Positions 23,540-33,164 of a stretch of DNA of 64,000 nucleotides are shown here, piece by piece (within the stretch, counting starts at the first letter, position 1; the number at the start of each line of letters is the position of its first letter). The stretch lies in assembly GCF_034190915.1 (NCBI RefSeq), contig NW_026947484.1, forward strand, positions 213,168,657 through 213,232,656, read 5' to 3'. The position numbers and the translations under genes are program-made. The notes under the pieces are model-generated. The model did not search any database, was not told the DNA's origin, and saw only the letters and a program-made list of their open reading frames with translations. The stretch comes from Cavia porcellus. Lineage: Eukaryota; Chordata; Mammalia; Rodentia; Caviidae.

Positions 23540-24262
23540 CCACTGGTTATCAATGAGTTCCTTATCAAAAGCAGCTACTGGTTGCATATCATATATCTGA
23601 TAGGGTTAATATCCAGAATATATAAATAACTCCTGCAACTCAACAACAACAAAACCCAATTTTAAAAATGGGCAAAAGTTTTGACAGACAGTTCTCCAAA
23701 CAAGATATACAAATGGTAGATGTGGCCAAACATCACTAATTGGTACAGAAATGCAAACGGTAGCTACTATCAAATAAATAAAATAGCAAGCATTGATAAG
23801 AATTTAGAGAATTAAAACCCTTGTACACTGTTCATAGAAATGGGAAGCCGCTATGGGAAACAGTTCAACAGTTCCTTAAAATCAAAAATAAAATTACTAC
23901 ATGATCAGCAATTTCACTTTTTGGTATCAAACCCAAAGACTTAGAAATAAGATCTTGAAAAAATATTTATATGTCCATGTTTACAATAGCCAAAATACAG
24001 ACATGGCCAAATCATCCATTGGTGGAAAACTGAAATATGATATATATGCACAGTGGACTACTGTGAAACTTTGACAAGGGAGGAAATCCTGACATATTGT
24101 ATAATATGGATGAACCCTGAGGGTGTTCTGTGAAGTGAAATAGGCTAGTCCCAAAAAAGCAAATATGGCGTGGTTCCTTTCATATATTATACGTGTATGC
24201 TGGTCAATTGATAGAGACAGACAGAGGGAGGAGGAAATGAAGAGCTAGCATTTAAAAGGAGT
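23540..24262 (+). mobile_element. L1 ORF2 C-terminal remnant and 3' region (left part)
   Basis: The plus strand is a decayed copy of the last part of L1 ORF2. 'ggttaatatccagaatatat', 'cagttctccaaacaagatat', 'cactgttcatagaaatggga' and 'cagcaatttcactttttggt' mark it, followed by the 3' untranslated region ending 'gctagcatttaaaaggagtg'. Frameshifts and stops are frequent, so it is a dead copy. It is interrupted by an LTR and continues at 24621. Confidence 0.9.
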
Positions 24263-24620
24263 GTATTAGTCAGCTTTCTGTCACTGTAACAAAATACCTG
24301 TGGAAATCAACTTGGAAAGAGAAATGGCTTATTTTGGCTCGTAGGTCCAAAGGTTCCAGTGACTAGGCAACGCCTTGCTTTCAGCCCTCTGCTGGGTGGA
24401 CCAGGTGGCCATGCAGGGAGTAACTGGCAGAGTCCACTGCTCACCTTATGGCCAGGAAGCAACAAAGAGAAAGAAGTCAAATCCAGGGTTCCATAATCCT
24501 CACTAACACTACACCTCCAATGACCTAAGAAGCTCCTAACTCAGCCCAACCTTCTAGATTCCCCACCACTCAATAGTGCCACCCTGGGGACCACACCTTT
24601 ACCACAAAGACTTTCCCAAA
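24263..24620 (-). mobile_element. ERVL-MaLR solo LTR inserted in L1
   Basis: On the plus strand it opens 'gtattagtcagctttctgtc' then 'actgtaacaaaatacctgtg', the complement of a MaLR 3' end. It goes on through 'aagagaaatggcttattttg' and 'tccaatgacctaagaagctc' to 'gaccacacctttacc'. L1 3' sequence lies on both sides. Confidence 0.85.
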
Positions 24621-24790
24621 CTATATGACAAGATGATTTGCCAGATGAAAAAAGCTCCAGAGAATGGATGCACAATCATGCAGGTATACTGAATACCACT
24701 GAACTACACGCCTCAGACTGTTACAATAGTGAAGTTTATGTTGTGGCTATCTTACCACATTTTTTTAACATGTGCCAAAAAAAAATTTCC
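24621..24790 (+). mobile_element. L1 3' end (right part)
   Basis: 'gatgaaaaaagctccagaga', 'atggatgcacaatcatgcag', 'gaataccactgaactacacg' and 'agtttatgttgtggctatct' are the expected continuation of the L1 3' end broken at 24262, ending in an A-rich stretch at 24778. Confidence 0.85.
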
Positions 24791-25173
24791 AAGTATTTCA
24801 TGCTTAGCACAGAAAATGAGGAAGAAATGTCTTGGCCTCGAGGGATTACAGCCTTGAAAAAATGAGATGAGCACTGCCAAAGGCGGCTGGGTGAACCCCA
24901 AAAGAGGTTAGCACTGGAAAAGTCAGAGAAGTACATAATCATTGCAGCAGCCTGGTGGTGATGATGAGAAAAAACACTGCAGGAGGCAAAGGGACTGACC
25001 CCGGAAAGATGGAAGTGCCTGGAAGGGCCTGGGGAACAGAGAGGGAGGAACCCCAGGGCTGGGACCAGGAAAGGAGGCATAAGGGAAAGAATGGAGAGGC
25101 ACACTCAGGCAGCGAGGAAGGCAGCATCTTTGGAGAAAAGCGTGGCAAACCATTTGGGTAGACAGGACAGACG
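24791..25173. other. Unique, purine-rich sequence
   Basis: The stretch from about 24960 to 25140 is purine-rich on the plus strand, which explains the open frames seen on both strands. No gene or repeat is recognised. Confidence 0.45.
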
Positions 25174-25181
25174 AGTCAAGG

Positions 25182-25255
25182 TTGCCGGAGATCAAACTCA
25201 CAACTGCCTGCTTGCAAGGTAGGTACTTATGCCGCTGAGCTAAATCCCCAGCCCA
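25182..25255 (-). mobile_element. ID SINE lacking its A-rich tail
   Basis: The minus strand carries the tRNA-like ID body. On the plus strand it ends 'ctgagctaaatccccagccc'. An 8-bp target duplication 'agtcaagg' lies at 25174-25181 and 25256-25263. The expected T-rich run (the A tail on the minus strand) is absent between the body and the left duplication. Confidence 0.88.
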
Positions 25256-25263
25256 AGTCAAGG

Positions 25264-26799
25264 GGGTTTTAATAAAGGCTGGTGATAAAGGTGATCACAT
25301 AGCCTGTGATGCTATGGAAAAGGTACATAACATAATACCTTGCATTGATCCGCCTTTGTCCTGGTACAAACCAACACGATCCTCAGCTCTGTGAGGCACA
25401 GAGTTGGGAGCACCTCATGCAGAGTTAGGACTTCATCCATGCCTGACTCCAAACACACACAACTACAAACCTTTCATTTTCTGATTCTTCATTCCACAAG
25501 CATTTACCTACTGAGTGCCAGGGACCTTTCTTGACCCTCCGGATGGGAAAGATTGTGGAGGAAGCAGATATCTGGAGGAAAACCAAATGCTCAGCTTTGG
25601 ACAGGTGGAGTGGCAAAAGCCTGGCAGGGACCCAGACAGCTGGACATGCACATGCAGGACAGAGGAAAGGTGTGGACGGAAGCAAGCAGTGAAGAATCAT
25701 CATCCAGAGGGGGTAGTTAAGGCCATGGGACTGGCGATGGCTGGAAACCACCCTTACAAACACAAATAATAGCTGAAAGAAAGGAGGAAATGAGGGAAGA
25801 GAAGAGAATATCTCAGAAAGCAGACGGGCATACTTAGGACTGCTGTCTAATTCCCTTCCGTTCTACTGTCTGGTTTGTTTTAGCTATCACTTGTGGGCAC
25901 ATGCTAATCTACATACTAATTTATGAGTGAGAAAAAAAATCTTAGCACGGTAAAAGTCTATCAGCTTGTACTTCCATCAATAATGAGCTCGTAGACCATC
26001 CGTTTAAATTAGTGCAATGGCCCAGGGTTACAAAGAATTGAAATACAGTGAAAGAAATCAGATGCCGAATACACTGAAATACAGAGATTAGAACCTTGAT
26101 GTTGTTCTGAATACTCTTAGCGGCTGCCCACCAGTGTTATCTGTGTCCCTGGTCTCCCTGGGAGACACACTCAAAAGGCTCATCAGGCTCTTTATCTCCC
26201 AGGTATCCCATTACCACCAGAAACAAAATTAACCATGTATAAGCAAGAGGAAAATTTTTTAAATATCCCAATCAGCTCCATTTGGGGGCAGTTATCTGTG
26301 CTGACCGTATACACAGAAAAAAAAGCAAAGCCTTCACATTTTTCTGTTGCAAAGCTTCAGGAATCACACTGCCAGGTCCAGAGATCAGGTATCACAGGGC
26401 AGAGTGAATGATGTAAGCAAAAGAAGTTTCTTTCAAACAGAGACCAGAAAGAGGAACAAGCAGAATAAATGGGAAAAGACAGCTCCCCAAACCTGAGGCT
26501 CCAGCCAGAGGAACAGCAGGGTGGGCCATCAGAGCCCAAGGAGAAGGAGGAGGCATCTGTGTCCAAGGCCCTGTTCCTCCGGCCTTTGCCGCCGCCACCT
26601 GCCTCTATCGCTGTAGGAAGGAGGAAGGCACGCTGAGTGGAATGGTTCTCAGGACCCCCAAAATAACAACAATGATAAAATGTGACTAATCTCAGAGTTC
26701 CCAGAAAACAGGCCTCCCTGCACCCCTCCATAGCACCCCACCCTTCCATAGCACCCCACACCATTACCTAATCTACTTAGAGCAATTCTTTCCTCTGAT
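25264..26799. other. Unique sequence
   Basis: I see no repeat except an 18-bp tandem duplication at 26727-26762. Overlapping frames at 26357-26764 (minus, 135 codons) and 25425-25763 (minus, 112 codons) have no domain. Confidence 0.4.
26727..26762. repeat. 18-bp tandem duplication
   Basis: 'tccatagcaccccaccct' is followed directly by 'tccatagcaccccacacc', differing at two adjacent positions. Confidence 0.9.
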
Positions 26800-26965
26800 T
26801 AAACCAGAGGACATCTTGGAAACACCTGGAATACTTTGAAAAACATGGATTCTAGGGCACCTTATACAACTCATAAATGATAATCGCCAGGATTAAAAAA
26901 CCAGGTCAGTGCATTTTTAAAACTATGCCATGTGGATTCTGATGTGTGGTCAGAATGGAGAGGAA
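26800..26965 (+). mobile_element. Probable hAT-Charlie MER5-type fragment
   Basis: 'acacctggaatactttgaaa' with 'aacatggattctagggcacc' resembles the MER5B-type text. 'tgtggattctgatgtgtggt' near the end resembles its 'gtgattctgatgcac' segment. Inverted ends are not clear. Confidence 0.5.
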
Positions 26966-27034
26966 AACACTGCCTTCTCTAGGAAAAAAAATTTTGTAAA
27001 GTGACCCTTGCAAGCAGTACTTGGTACACAATCC

Positions 27035-27235
27035 TAACAATAGCCATATCATTGATGGAGAGGGTTCCAGTGCTGGGCCGTGTACTTCACAAATATAATC
27101 CCTGTTATTACAATAATCATCAAGGTTGGTTTGATTCCCATTTTATAGACCAAGAGTCTAAACTCAAAAACAAAATACTAACCCGAAGTTATTTAGCTTG
27201 TGATCATTCAGGATTTGGACCCAGGGCCATCTGCC
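27035..27235 (-). mobile_element. MIR SINE
   Basis: On the plus strand 'gtacttcacaaatataatcc', 'gattcccattttatagacca', 'agagtctaaactcaaaaaca' and 'caggatttggacccagggcc' form the complement of MIR in order. Confidence 0.7.
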
Positions 27236-27914
27236 ACTTTCCTGTATGTCATTTTTCTTAGATGCACTATCTCAAAAAAAAAAATCCCCAATCCACTTAG
27301 CTCTCAGGGTCAGGCTCCTTCCGGTAGGATCAGTCCTCCACGCCCTTCACCAGACCCAAGGATGAGGTCATTCTGGCACTCGGGCATCTCAGATCAGGCC
27401 AGCTTCCTCTGTCTAGAGCTCAAGAGCTGACAGAACATCTGTAGGGACCAGAGCCGGAATCAAGGTCTCTGTGGAGTCTGCTAGTGTGGACGTGTTGGCT
27501 CAAAAACTTCTGGGACTAAACACAGTCTAAAAAGCCTCCTGCTTGGGGCAGGGTTTTGAAAGCAGCCATGGGGTGGGAATACCCACGCCCACAATGCGGA
27601 TGTGAGGAAGAAGTAAATGTACACAGATGTGGCGGGGCGGGGCGGGAGCTGAAAGATTAAACCAGAGTTGGCTCAGTGGGAAGGCATGAGCTAACTTCCT
27701 ACACCAGCTCCTTCTGGTTGCCGTCTCCAGAGCAACTTCAAAGGCAGAAATGCATCAGACTCCTTCGAAGGCTCCTGGAGCTCTGTCAGTAAGGGGTAGG
27801 AATAGCAAGGAAGAAAAAGACTTTCAACAAGTCCCTCTTTCAACTTCATCAAGGTATAATTCATTAAAAACTGCATATAGATGGATAGATAGATGGGGTG
27901 CATGCCATACATTT
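27236..27914. other. Unique sequence with a short GC box-like run
   Basis: The only notable motif is the G-rich run at 27631-27646. No transcription start or exon can be argued from the surroundings. Confidence 0.4.
27631..27646 (+). other. G-rich run, two overlapping GC boxes
   Basis: 'ggcggggcggggcggg' contains two overlapping 'ggggcgggg'-type motifs that Sp1-family factors can bind, and a possible two-tier G-quadruplex. It sits alone in low-CpG DNA, so promoter function is not supported. Confidence 0.5.
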
Positions 27915-27985
27915 TTTTTTGAGTGGGAGAGATACTAGAAACTGGACCTATGGCTTTCCCACTGAACTACATCCCAGACCTTTTA
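27915..27985 (-). mobile_element. ID-like SINE unit
   Basis: On the plus strand 'gagatactagaaactggacc' to 'ccactgaactacatcccaga' is the complement of an ID-like unit ('tctggggatgtagctcagtgg'). It may be the distal half of a B1-ID composite whose B1 half lies at 28181-28315. Confidence 0.6.
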
Positions 27986-28180
27986 ATTTTATCTTACTTA
28001 CTTTCTTTCTTTTTATTTTAAAGAGAAAAAAGTAACACAAAATTTCAAAACAAGGTAATTAGAGGGAAACAATGGTTAGTACATTGCATATTGATGTCTA
28101 GTTACTCGGAGTACCAGATACCGGCATTTAATTGTCCAAACAATATTAGCACAAACTTTTCTTTTCACTGAACTAAACTT

Positions 28181-28315
28181 CTTTTAAATTTTGAATCAGA
28201 GACGTAATAAGTTATTAAACTGCCCAGGCTGGCTTCAAATTTTCAGTCCTCTTGCATCAGCCTCCCAGTGGGCTGGGATTATAGGCACACACCGTGCATG
28301 CCACCCCACTTACTC
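28181..28315 (-). mobile_element. B1 SINE, inverted
   Basis: On the plus strand 'actgcccaggctggcttcaa', 'cctcttgcatcagcctccca' and 'gctgggattataggcacaca' is the complement of B1. The A-tail side faces left ('cttttaaattttga'). Confidence 0.8.
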
Positions 28316-28384
28316 TTTGATGTTTAGATATATGCATAAATTATGAAATGATTACCACTGGCAAGTTAATTAAGAGACTCCCTT

Positions 28385-29425
28385 TGCCTAGTGACTTTTT
28401 AGTGGTCACAATACTTAACATCTACTCTCTTAGGAAACTTCAAGTGTATATTATTATTAAATACAGGGGCCATGTTGCATATTAGGTTTCCAGAATTATT
28501 CACCTTATAAATCTCAAGTTTATACATTTTGCCAATATAATCCCTTTGCTCCAACTCCCCACACCCTGAAATCCATTATTTTACTCTCCGATTCTAGACC
28601 ATGGCTTCTTTAGAGTCCACATGTAACTGAGCTCATACAGAATTTATTTTTCTGTGACTGGCTTAGTTCACTTTACATAATATTCATCAGGTCCATCTTT
28701 ATTGTAACACATGGCAAGACTTCCTTTTATAAGGCTAAATAATACTCCACTGTATATACATACCAGATTTTCTTTACCCACTCATTCACTAAGACACTTG
28801 AGCTGCTTCCATACGTAGTTACAGTGAATCATGTTGCAGGACACATGTACACAGATGTTTCTTTAAGATCGGGATCTCTTTCCTTTTGCTGGATTGCACA
28901 GGGGTTGTATGTTAATTTTTTGAGAAATTCCCATACTGCTTTCCATAATGCCCACACCAATTCACATTCTTATCAACCATGTTTAAGGATTTCCTTTTCT
29001 CTACATTTACCAACATATGAAAACTGCATTTTCTTATGACTTTTTAATACTTGCCATCCTAATATGTGTGAAGTGATACCTTGCTGTGATTTTAATTTAT
29101 TTTCCTGATGATTAGTGAAGTAGATTATATTTTCAGGTATCTGTTGACCATTTATGTATCTTCTTTGGAAAAATATCTATTGCCCCTTTTTAAACTGATT
29201 TGGAGTTAGTTTGGCTGGGTGGTGGTTTTTGGATCTTGGTTTTGCTAGTGAGTTGTGTAAATTCTCTATATATTTCTAAGGTTAGCTACTTCTTGAATAT
29301 ATGGTTTACAAATATTTTTTCCCATTAGATAGGTTATCTTTCATTGCAAGGCTACCTTTGCTCAGTAGCCTTTGGTTTGATGTAATTCCACCTGTTTATT
29401 GTTGCTTTTCTTGCCTGTGCTTTTA
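28385..29425 (-). mobile_element. L1 3' end, inverted (about 1 kb)
   Basis: The plus strand is the complement of an L1 3' region. Landmarks are 'aataatactccactgtatat', 'attgcacaggggttgtatgt', 'gcccacaccaattcacattc', 'gtgaagtgataccttgctgt' and 'ccacctgtttattgttgctt'. It is diverged and carries no open frame of the L1 proteins. Confidence 0.9.
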
Positions 29426-30834
29426 GCAGTAAATTCCTGAGAAGAAGGTAGAGCATACTGGGAAGCAGGAATATTGAAAACGCTCCACAGTCTCATCTCA
29501 GCCCATTTTTCTGACATCCCTCAGACACAGGACATGCACTCCGGTGCCCTCACAGGCCAAGCAGAAGGCAAGCATGCAGGGGGCCTCAGTCTTCTTCACA
29601 TGGGAGACCCTTGGCAGCCATGGCCTCTTGCTAGCCCTTCACAAGCCCACTGAGAGGGCCCTGCTGGCCTGCTGAGCTTCTCCAGTCACAGTGGCGTCCA
29701 TGCTGGAGCCCTCCCGGTAATCCTGCACAAGCTGCATCAGCATCCAGCCACTTCTTGAACCTGCCCTTCCGAGACCACAGCCCATAGCCTGTTAGCAACA
29801 CTGACCAGCCTGGGCACCGGCCAAAAACGTGAGCGCACATGCCATCCGCATCTGCTGCGCTGAGCCAGCGTGGTCTTGAGGCTGATCAGTGGGGCCTGGC
29901 TGGAGGACAGGCCTCGCTCCACCAGGACACTGCTGGCTCACGCAGGGGAGACTCCTCCCGACCTGCCAGAGTCAGGCTCCACTCTTCTGGGCGATTCGCC
30001 CTAGGAAGGCCCTGGTATTTGTCCGCAGTTGGACCCAGACCCTGTCTAACAGCCTACAATGAACAGGGTGCTTTGTGCAACTTTAAAGCCAAAAAGTGTC
30101 AGATCTGTGTATGCTGGAAGCAAACTATAAACAACCACAAGGAAATGTTTCTCAGAAGCTTATGCAGCTAGAGGGTCGGCCCACTTCCAGTGCATATTGT
30201 TCAACCCGAGTTTCCAGCTCATGGAAAATGTCCTCTGTTGCTACCCGTCTCTCAGTCTACCCAGGCTCCAGGAGCTTAGCTTAGCAGCCTGCTCGTCTCA
30301 CCAGTGACTCCTTCCCAGGCAGTTGGAAGCTGTCACACTAGTCATGGCTGACACCAGCTTCCTAATGCTTAACTCCAGACCCTCTCACCATTTAGCTTTA
30401 ACAACTGATGAACAGCGTGGTTTGTTTGTTTGTTTGCAGGAAGGCCATTTCAGAAAAAATAAAATTACTTGTAATTCACGTATTTTTGATCACGTATTTT
30501 AAATCAGACAATGTTTATGTATAACTGAAAGTATTCATTATTTCCCTGTCAGTAAAGACATTCGCTGAGCAGAAGACGCCTAACATTTCACAAGCTACTG
30601 TGTAATTTGTGTATTACACAGGATTCCCTTGTAATGCTGCACTGCAGAACAATTATGATTCGAGATGAAACTAGGCAGAATTACAGTTGGGCAGGAAGAG
30701 TTCAAAGCATGAGGGAGGCAGAGAAGTGAATAATCAGACCTAAATGAAAAAGCGAAATACCCAGCTCGTGGTGAGATAAAAATATTAGGACCTGGGGAAG
30801 AGTCTGGAAGAACGGGACATACAGAAACTGGCCT
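29426..30834. other. Unexplained segment relatively rich in CpG, possible retrocopy or exon
   Basis: L1 similarity stops near 29425. I count about 15 CpGs between 29690 and 30030, clearly more than in neighbouring DNA. Minus-strand frames of 61-69 codons overlap here but I do not recognise a protein family in them, and no intact longer frame exists. It might be a decayed processed pseudogene, a conserved element or chance. A (GTTT)n run lies at 30419-30437. Confidence 0.35.
30419..30437. repeat. (GTTT)n microsatellite
   Basis: Four GTTT units preceding 'gcagg'. Confidence 0.9.
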
Positions 30835-31020
30835 GAGCTGGATACAGTGGCACATGCCTATCACCAGCACTCCGGGAGGCTGAGGCAGGAGGAGCGCAAG
30901 CAAGTTCAAATCCATCCTGGGCAACTTAAGCAGCTTATCAAGACTCTGCCTCAAAAGCAAAAAGGACTAGTGTTGTAGATCGGGGGCTAAGGTCCAGGTT
31001 CGTTCTCCAGTACCAAAAAT
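30835..31020 (+). mobile_element. B1-ID composite SINE
   Basis: The B1 part has 'gatacagtggcacatgccta', 'ggaggctgaggcaggaggag' and 'gcaagttcaaatccatcctg'. It is followed by 'aaaaggactagtgttgtaga' and 'ggttcgttctccagtaccaa', the ID-like part. The tail passes into an A-rich and then purine-only tract. Confidence 0.85.
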
Positions 31021-31030
31021 CAACAACAAC

Positions 31031-31115
31031 AAAAAAGAGGAGGAGGAGGAAGAGGAAAGGGAGAAAGAGGAAGAGGAAGAGGGAGGGAGGGAGAAGAAGA
31101 AAGAACAAAACAAAA
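31031..31115 (+). repeat. Polypurine tract (GAGGAA-rich)
   Basis: Only A and G from about 31032 until 'aagaac' near 31104. It directly follows the tail of the B1-ID composite. The complementary pyrimidine strand yields serine/leucine-rich open frames that are not genes. Such tracts can form triplex DNA. Confidence 0.9.
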
Positions 31116-31739
31116 AGAAACTGATATGGAAAAGACAGCGTCCTGGAGCCACAGCTGGCTTATGAGGGGCACTGCAAGGCTGGAGAAGGGAGCATCTGTG
31201 TTTGCCCTGGGGAACGGGCAGGGCAGCCAGGAAGGTGAAGCCAGCAGTGGGGGAGTAAGGAGAAGCACAGAGCCAGACCTCCCCATTCTCCTCCCCACCT
31301 CTTGGCTGGCTGGAAGCATTGTTCTCATAGCACTATCTTGGTAGAACCTCCACTACTTCCTCTCCAACATTTATTTCTCCGATTCTGCAACCCCACACTG
31401 TGCCTAAGCCTTCTGCCTCAATTCTGCCTCCTACATTTCACAGGAGCCCTCTACCCTTTCCCAACCTCAGAGAGGAGAGCTGGGGCCCGCCTCCCTACTG
31501 TAATTGTAGGTGGTGGCATCAGAAAGACTGCTGATCCGCTCAGCTCAAGACCAACTTGATCCTTTTCCAAGGAAGAGGAGTCAATTATTCTTGATTCTAA
31601 TACTTTGTGGTTTCTTATTCTTGATATTAGATTATGGTGGTCTCTCCAAGCTACATGTCCCCACAGCCTATAGTTGGGATGCTTTCCAAGACAAAAACCC
31701 CACCATGACTCAGGCCTGAACAGGATATAAGAGTTGTTT
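31116..31739. other. Unique sequence
   Basis: Nothing is recognised. Frames at 31126-31344 and 31451-31831 have no domain. Confidence 0.4.
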
Positions 31740-31846
31740 TCACTGAGGGACAATTTGCAGACTATAAAATGCATCCATTGTATTGTACTGCTCCACAAAT
31801 TCTGACAAACACATACAGTTGTAACCACCACTACACCAAGATATAA
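31740..31846 (-). mobile_element. L1 3' fragment, inverted (left part)
   Basis: 'caaacacatacagttgtaac' and 'caccactacaccaagatata' correspond to the complement of an old L1 3' region ('agttgtgcaaccatcaccac'). The element is split by an ID insertion and continues to about 32150. Confidence 0.65.
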
Positions 31847-31954
31847 GGGGCTGGAGATTTAGCTCAGCGGCATAAGTACCTGCCTTGCAAGCAGGCAGTC
31901 ATGAGTTCGATCCCCAGTACCGATAAAAAGTTAAAAAAAAAAAAGTTAAAAAAA
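31847..31954 (+). mobile_element. ID SINE with 9-bp target duplication
   Basis: The body begins 'ggggctggagatttagctca' and has 'catgagttcgatccccagta' as the B-box region of its tRNA-like internal promoter. A tail of A runs broken by 'gtt' follows. The target duplication 'aagatataa' lies at 31838-31846 and 31955-31963. It is among the best-preserved ID copies here. Confidence 0.95.
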
Positions 31955-31963
31955 AAGATATAA

Positions 31964-32150
31964 AACAGAATGTTGCCTCAAAAAGTTCCCTGTTTCCCTT
32001 TGGCTTCTCCCTACACTATCCCCGTAGCCACTGACCTCTCTTCCAACCTAGCATTCCAGAATATCCCAGACATAGGACTGTATAGTACACAGCCTTTGAT
32101 CCTGGCTTCTTTCACCTAACGTAATACTTCTGAGATCAATATTGGTTTTT
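31964..32150 (-). mobile_element. L1 3' fragment, inverted (right part)
   Basis: 'aaaaagttccctgtttccct', 'cccgtagccactgacctctc' and 'ggcttctttcacctaacgta' continue the complement of the old L1 3' region after the ID insertion. Confidence 0.65.
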
Positions 32151-32344
32151 AAAGAATATGGGAAGAACGTAATTTAAAAGAACTGAGCATTAGCTGTGTC
32201 CACAAGACAGGCCATTAAAGGGTCCTGAGGACAGAATTAGGAGCCACAAATGTACATGCCTCAATCTTTGCCACTAAAATGGGTCCACACCTAGACAGGA
32301 AAAGGCATTAACTGTCCAAGAGCAACATAAGGTAATTAAAAGAA

Positions 32345-32434
32345 CATGAATTATAGTTAGAAGACACTTCAGTCTGCTGTGTGGTCCTGGATAAGACACT
32401 TCACCTTTCTGAGCTTGTAATTTTCTCCTCAATA
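32345..32434 (+). mobile_element. MIR SINE fragment interrupted by ID
   Basis: 'gtcctggataagacacttca' and 'cctttctgagcttgtaattt' then 'tctcctcaat' follow the MIR core. The ID insertion at 32435 splits it and the target sequence reappears at 32531. Confidence 0.65.
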
Positions 32435-32524
32435 GGGGCTGGGGATTTCGCTCAGTGGCATAAGCACCTGCTTTGTAAGCACATGGTCGTGAGTTCAATC
32501 CCTGGTACTGACAAAAAAAAAAAT
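32435..32524 (+). mobile_element. ID SINE inserted in MIR
   Basis: The body runs from 'ggggctggggatttcgctca' to 'gtgagttcaatccctggtac' with a poly(A) tail at 32513-32523. The flanks share 'ttttctcctca' at 32421-32431 and 32531-32541, extended imperfectly to the left by 'ttg(t)a'. It lies about 590 bp from the ID at 31847, in the same orientation. Confidence 0.92.
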
Positions 32525-32544
32525 ATTGAGTTTTCTCCTCAGTC

Positions 32545-32937
32545 CAAAAAGGTCAATCAATCAAAACCTCACGTGTCCCTCATCAGTGACAGATGCAAAG
32601 ATGGAGTCTTCCAGGCATTCTGCTGAGGCTACCAGGAAAGTCACCCTTCTCTTATCATTCTATGGCTTGCCAAAACATCAAGCTTATTTTAAGCCTTCAG
32701 CTGTTGGTGACCGTTTCTGCCACCACTGGGGAAGACTTTGTCTGAGAATATAGCCAACCAGGAAACAGCAATCTAGAGAGACAGAGACAGCAATGTGATG
32801 ATGTCACAGGAACACACTGAGTCTACTTTGCTTCCATCCATCCCTGGACCACTACATGAACCAATAAAGTTTCTTACTTTACTTCATAAAAAATAACACA
32901 AGAACAATCTACTACATAAAGATGTTGCAAGATCATA
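32545..32937. other. Unique sequence
   Basis: Nothing is recognised between the ID element and the next B1. Confidence 0.4.
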
Positions 32938-33085
32938 GACTGCATTCTTAAATCCTAGCAATTGGGAGGCTGAGGCAGGAGAATCACCACAAGTTCAAGA
33001 CCAACCTGGATCACATAGTGAGTTCAAGGCCACCCTAAACTGCATAGTGAGACTCTGTCTCAATAAATAAATATATAAATAACAG
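32938..33085 (+). mobile_element. B1 SINE
   Basis: 'aatcctagcaattgggaggc', 'tgaggcaggagaatcaccac', 'aagttcaagaccaacctgga' and the duplicated 'gagttcaaggccaccctaaa' are visible. It ends 'gagactctgtctc' and an (AAAT)-like tail at 33060-33083. Confidence 0.93.
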
Positions 33086-33164
33086 ATATATGACATAAAG
33101 TTCCATCTATTTCTATCTCTAGAAACATGATTCCCAATTCTGTACCTTTAAGAGTTATTGTATC

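Noticed and set aside
23540..24262. Possible active L1
   Set aside because: 5'-truncated, with frequent stops and frameshifts in the ORF2 remnant and an LTR inserted in its 3' region.
30967..31328. Minus frames rich in serine, proline and leucine
   Set aside because: They translate the complement of the polypurine tract.
31847..31954. Possible tRNA gene because of A-box and B-box-like motifs
   Set aside because: It is an ID SINE: the body is followed by an A-rich tail and flanked by a target duplication, and cloverleaf pairing is not kept.
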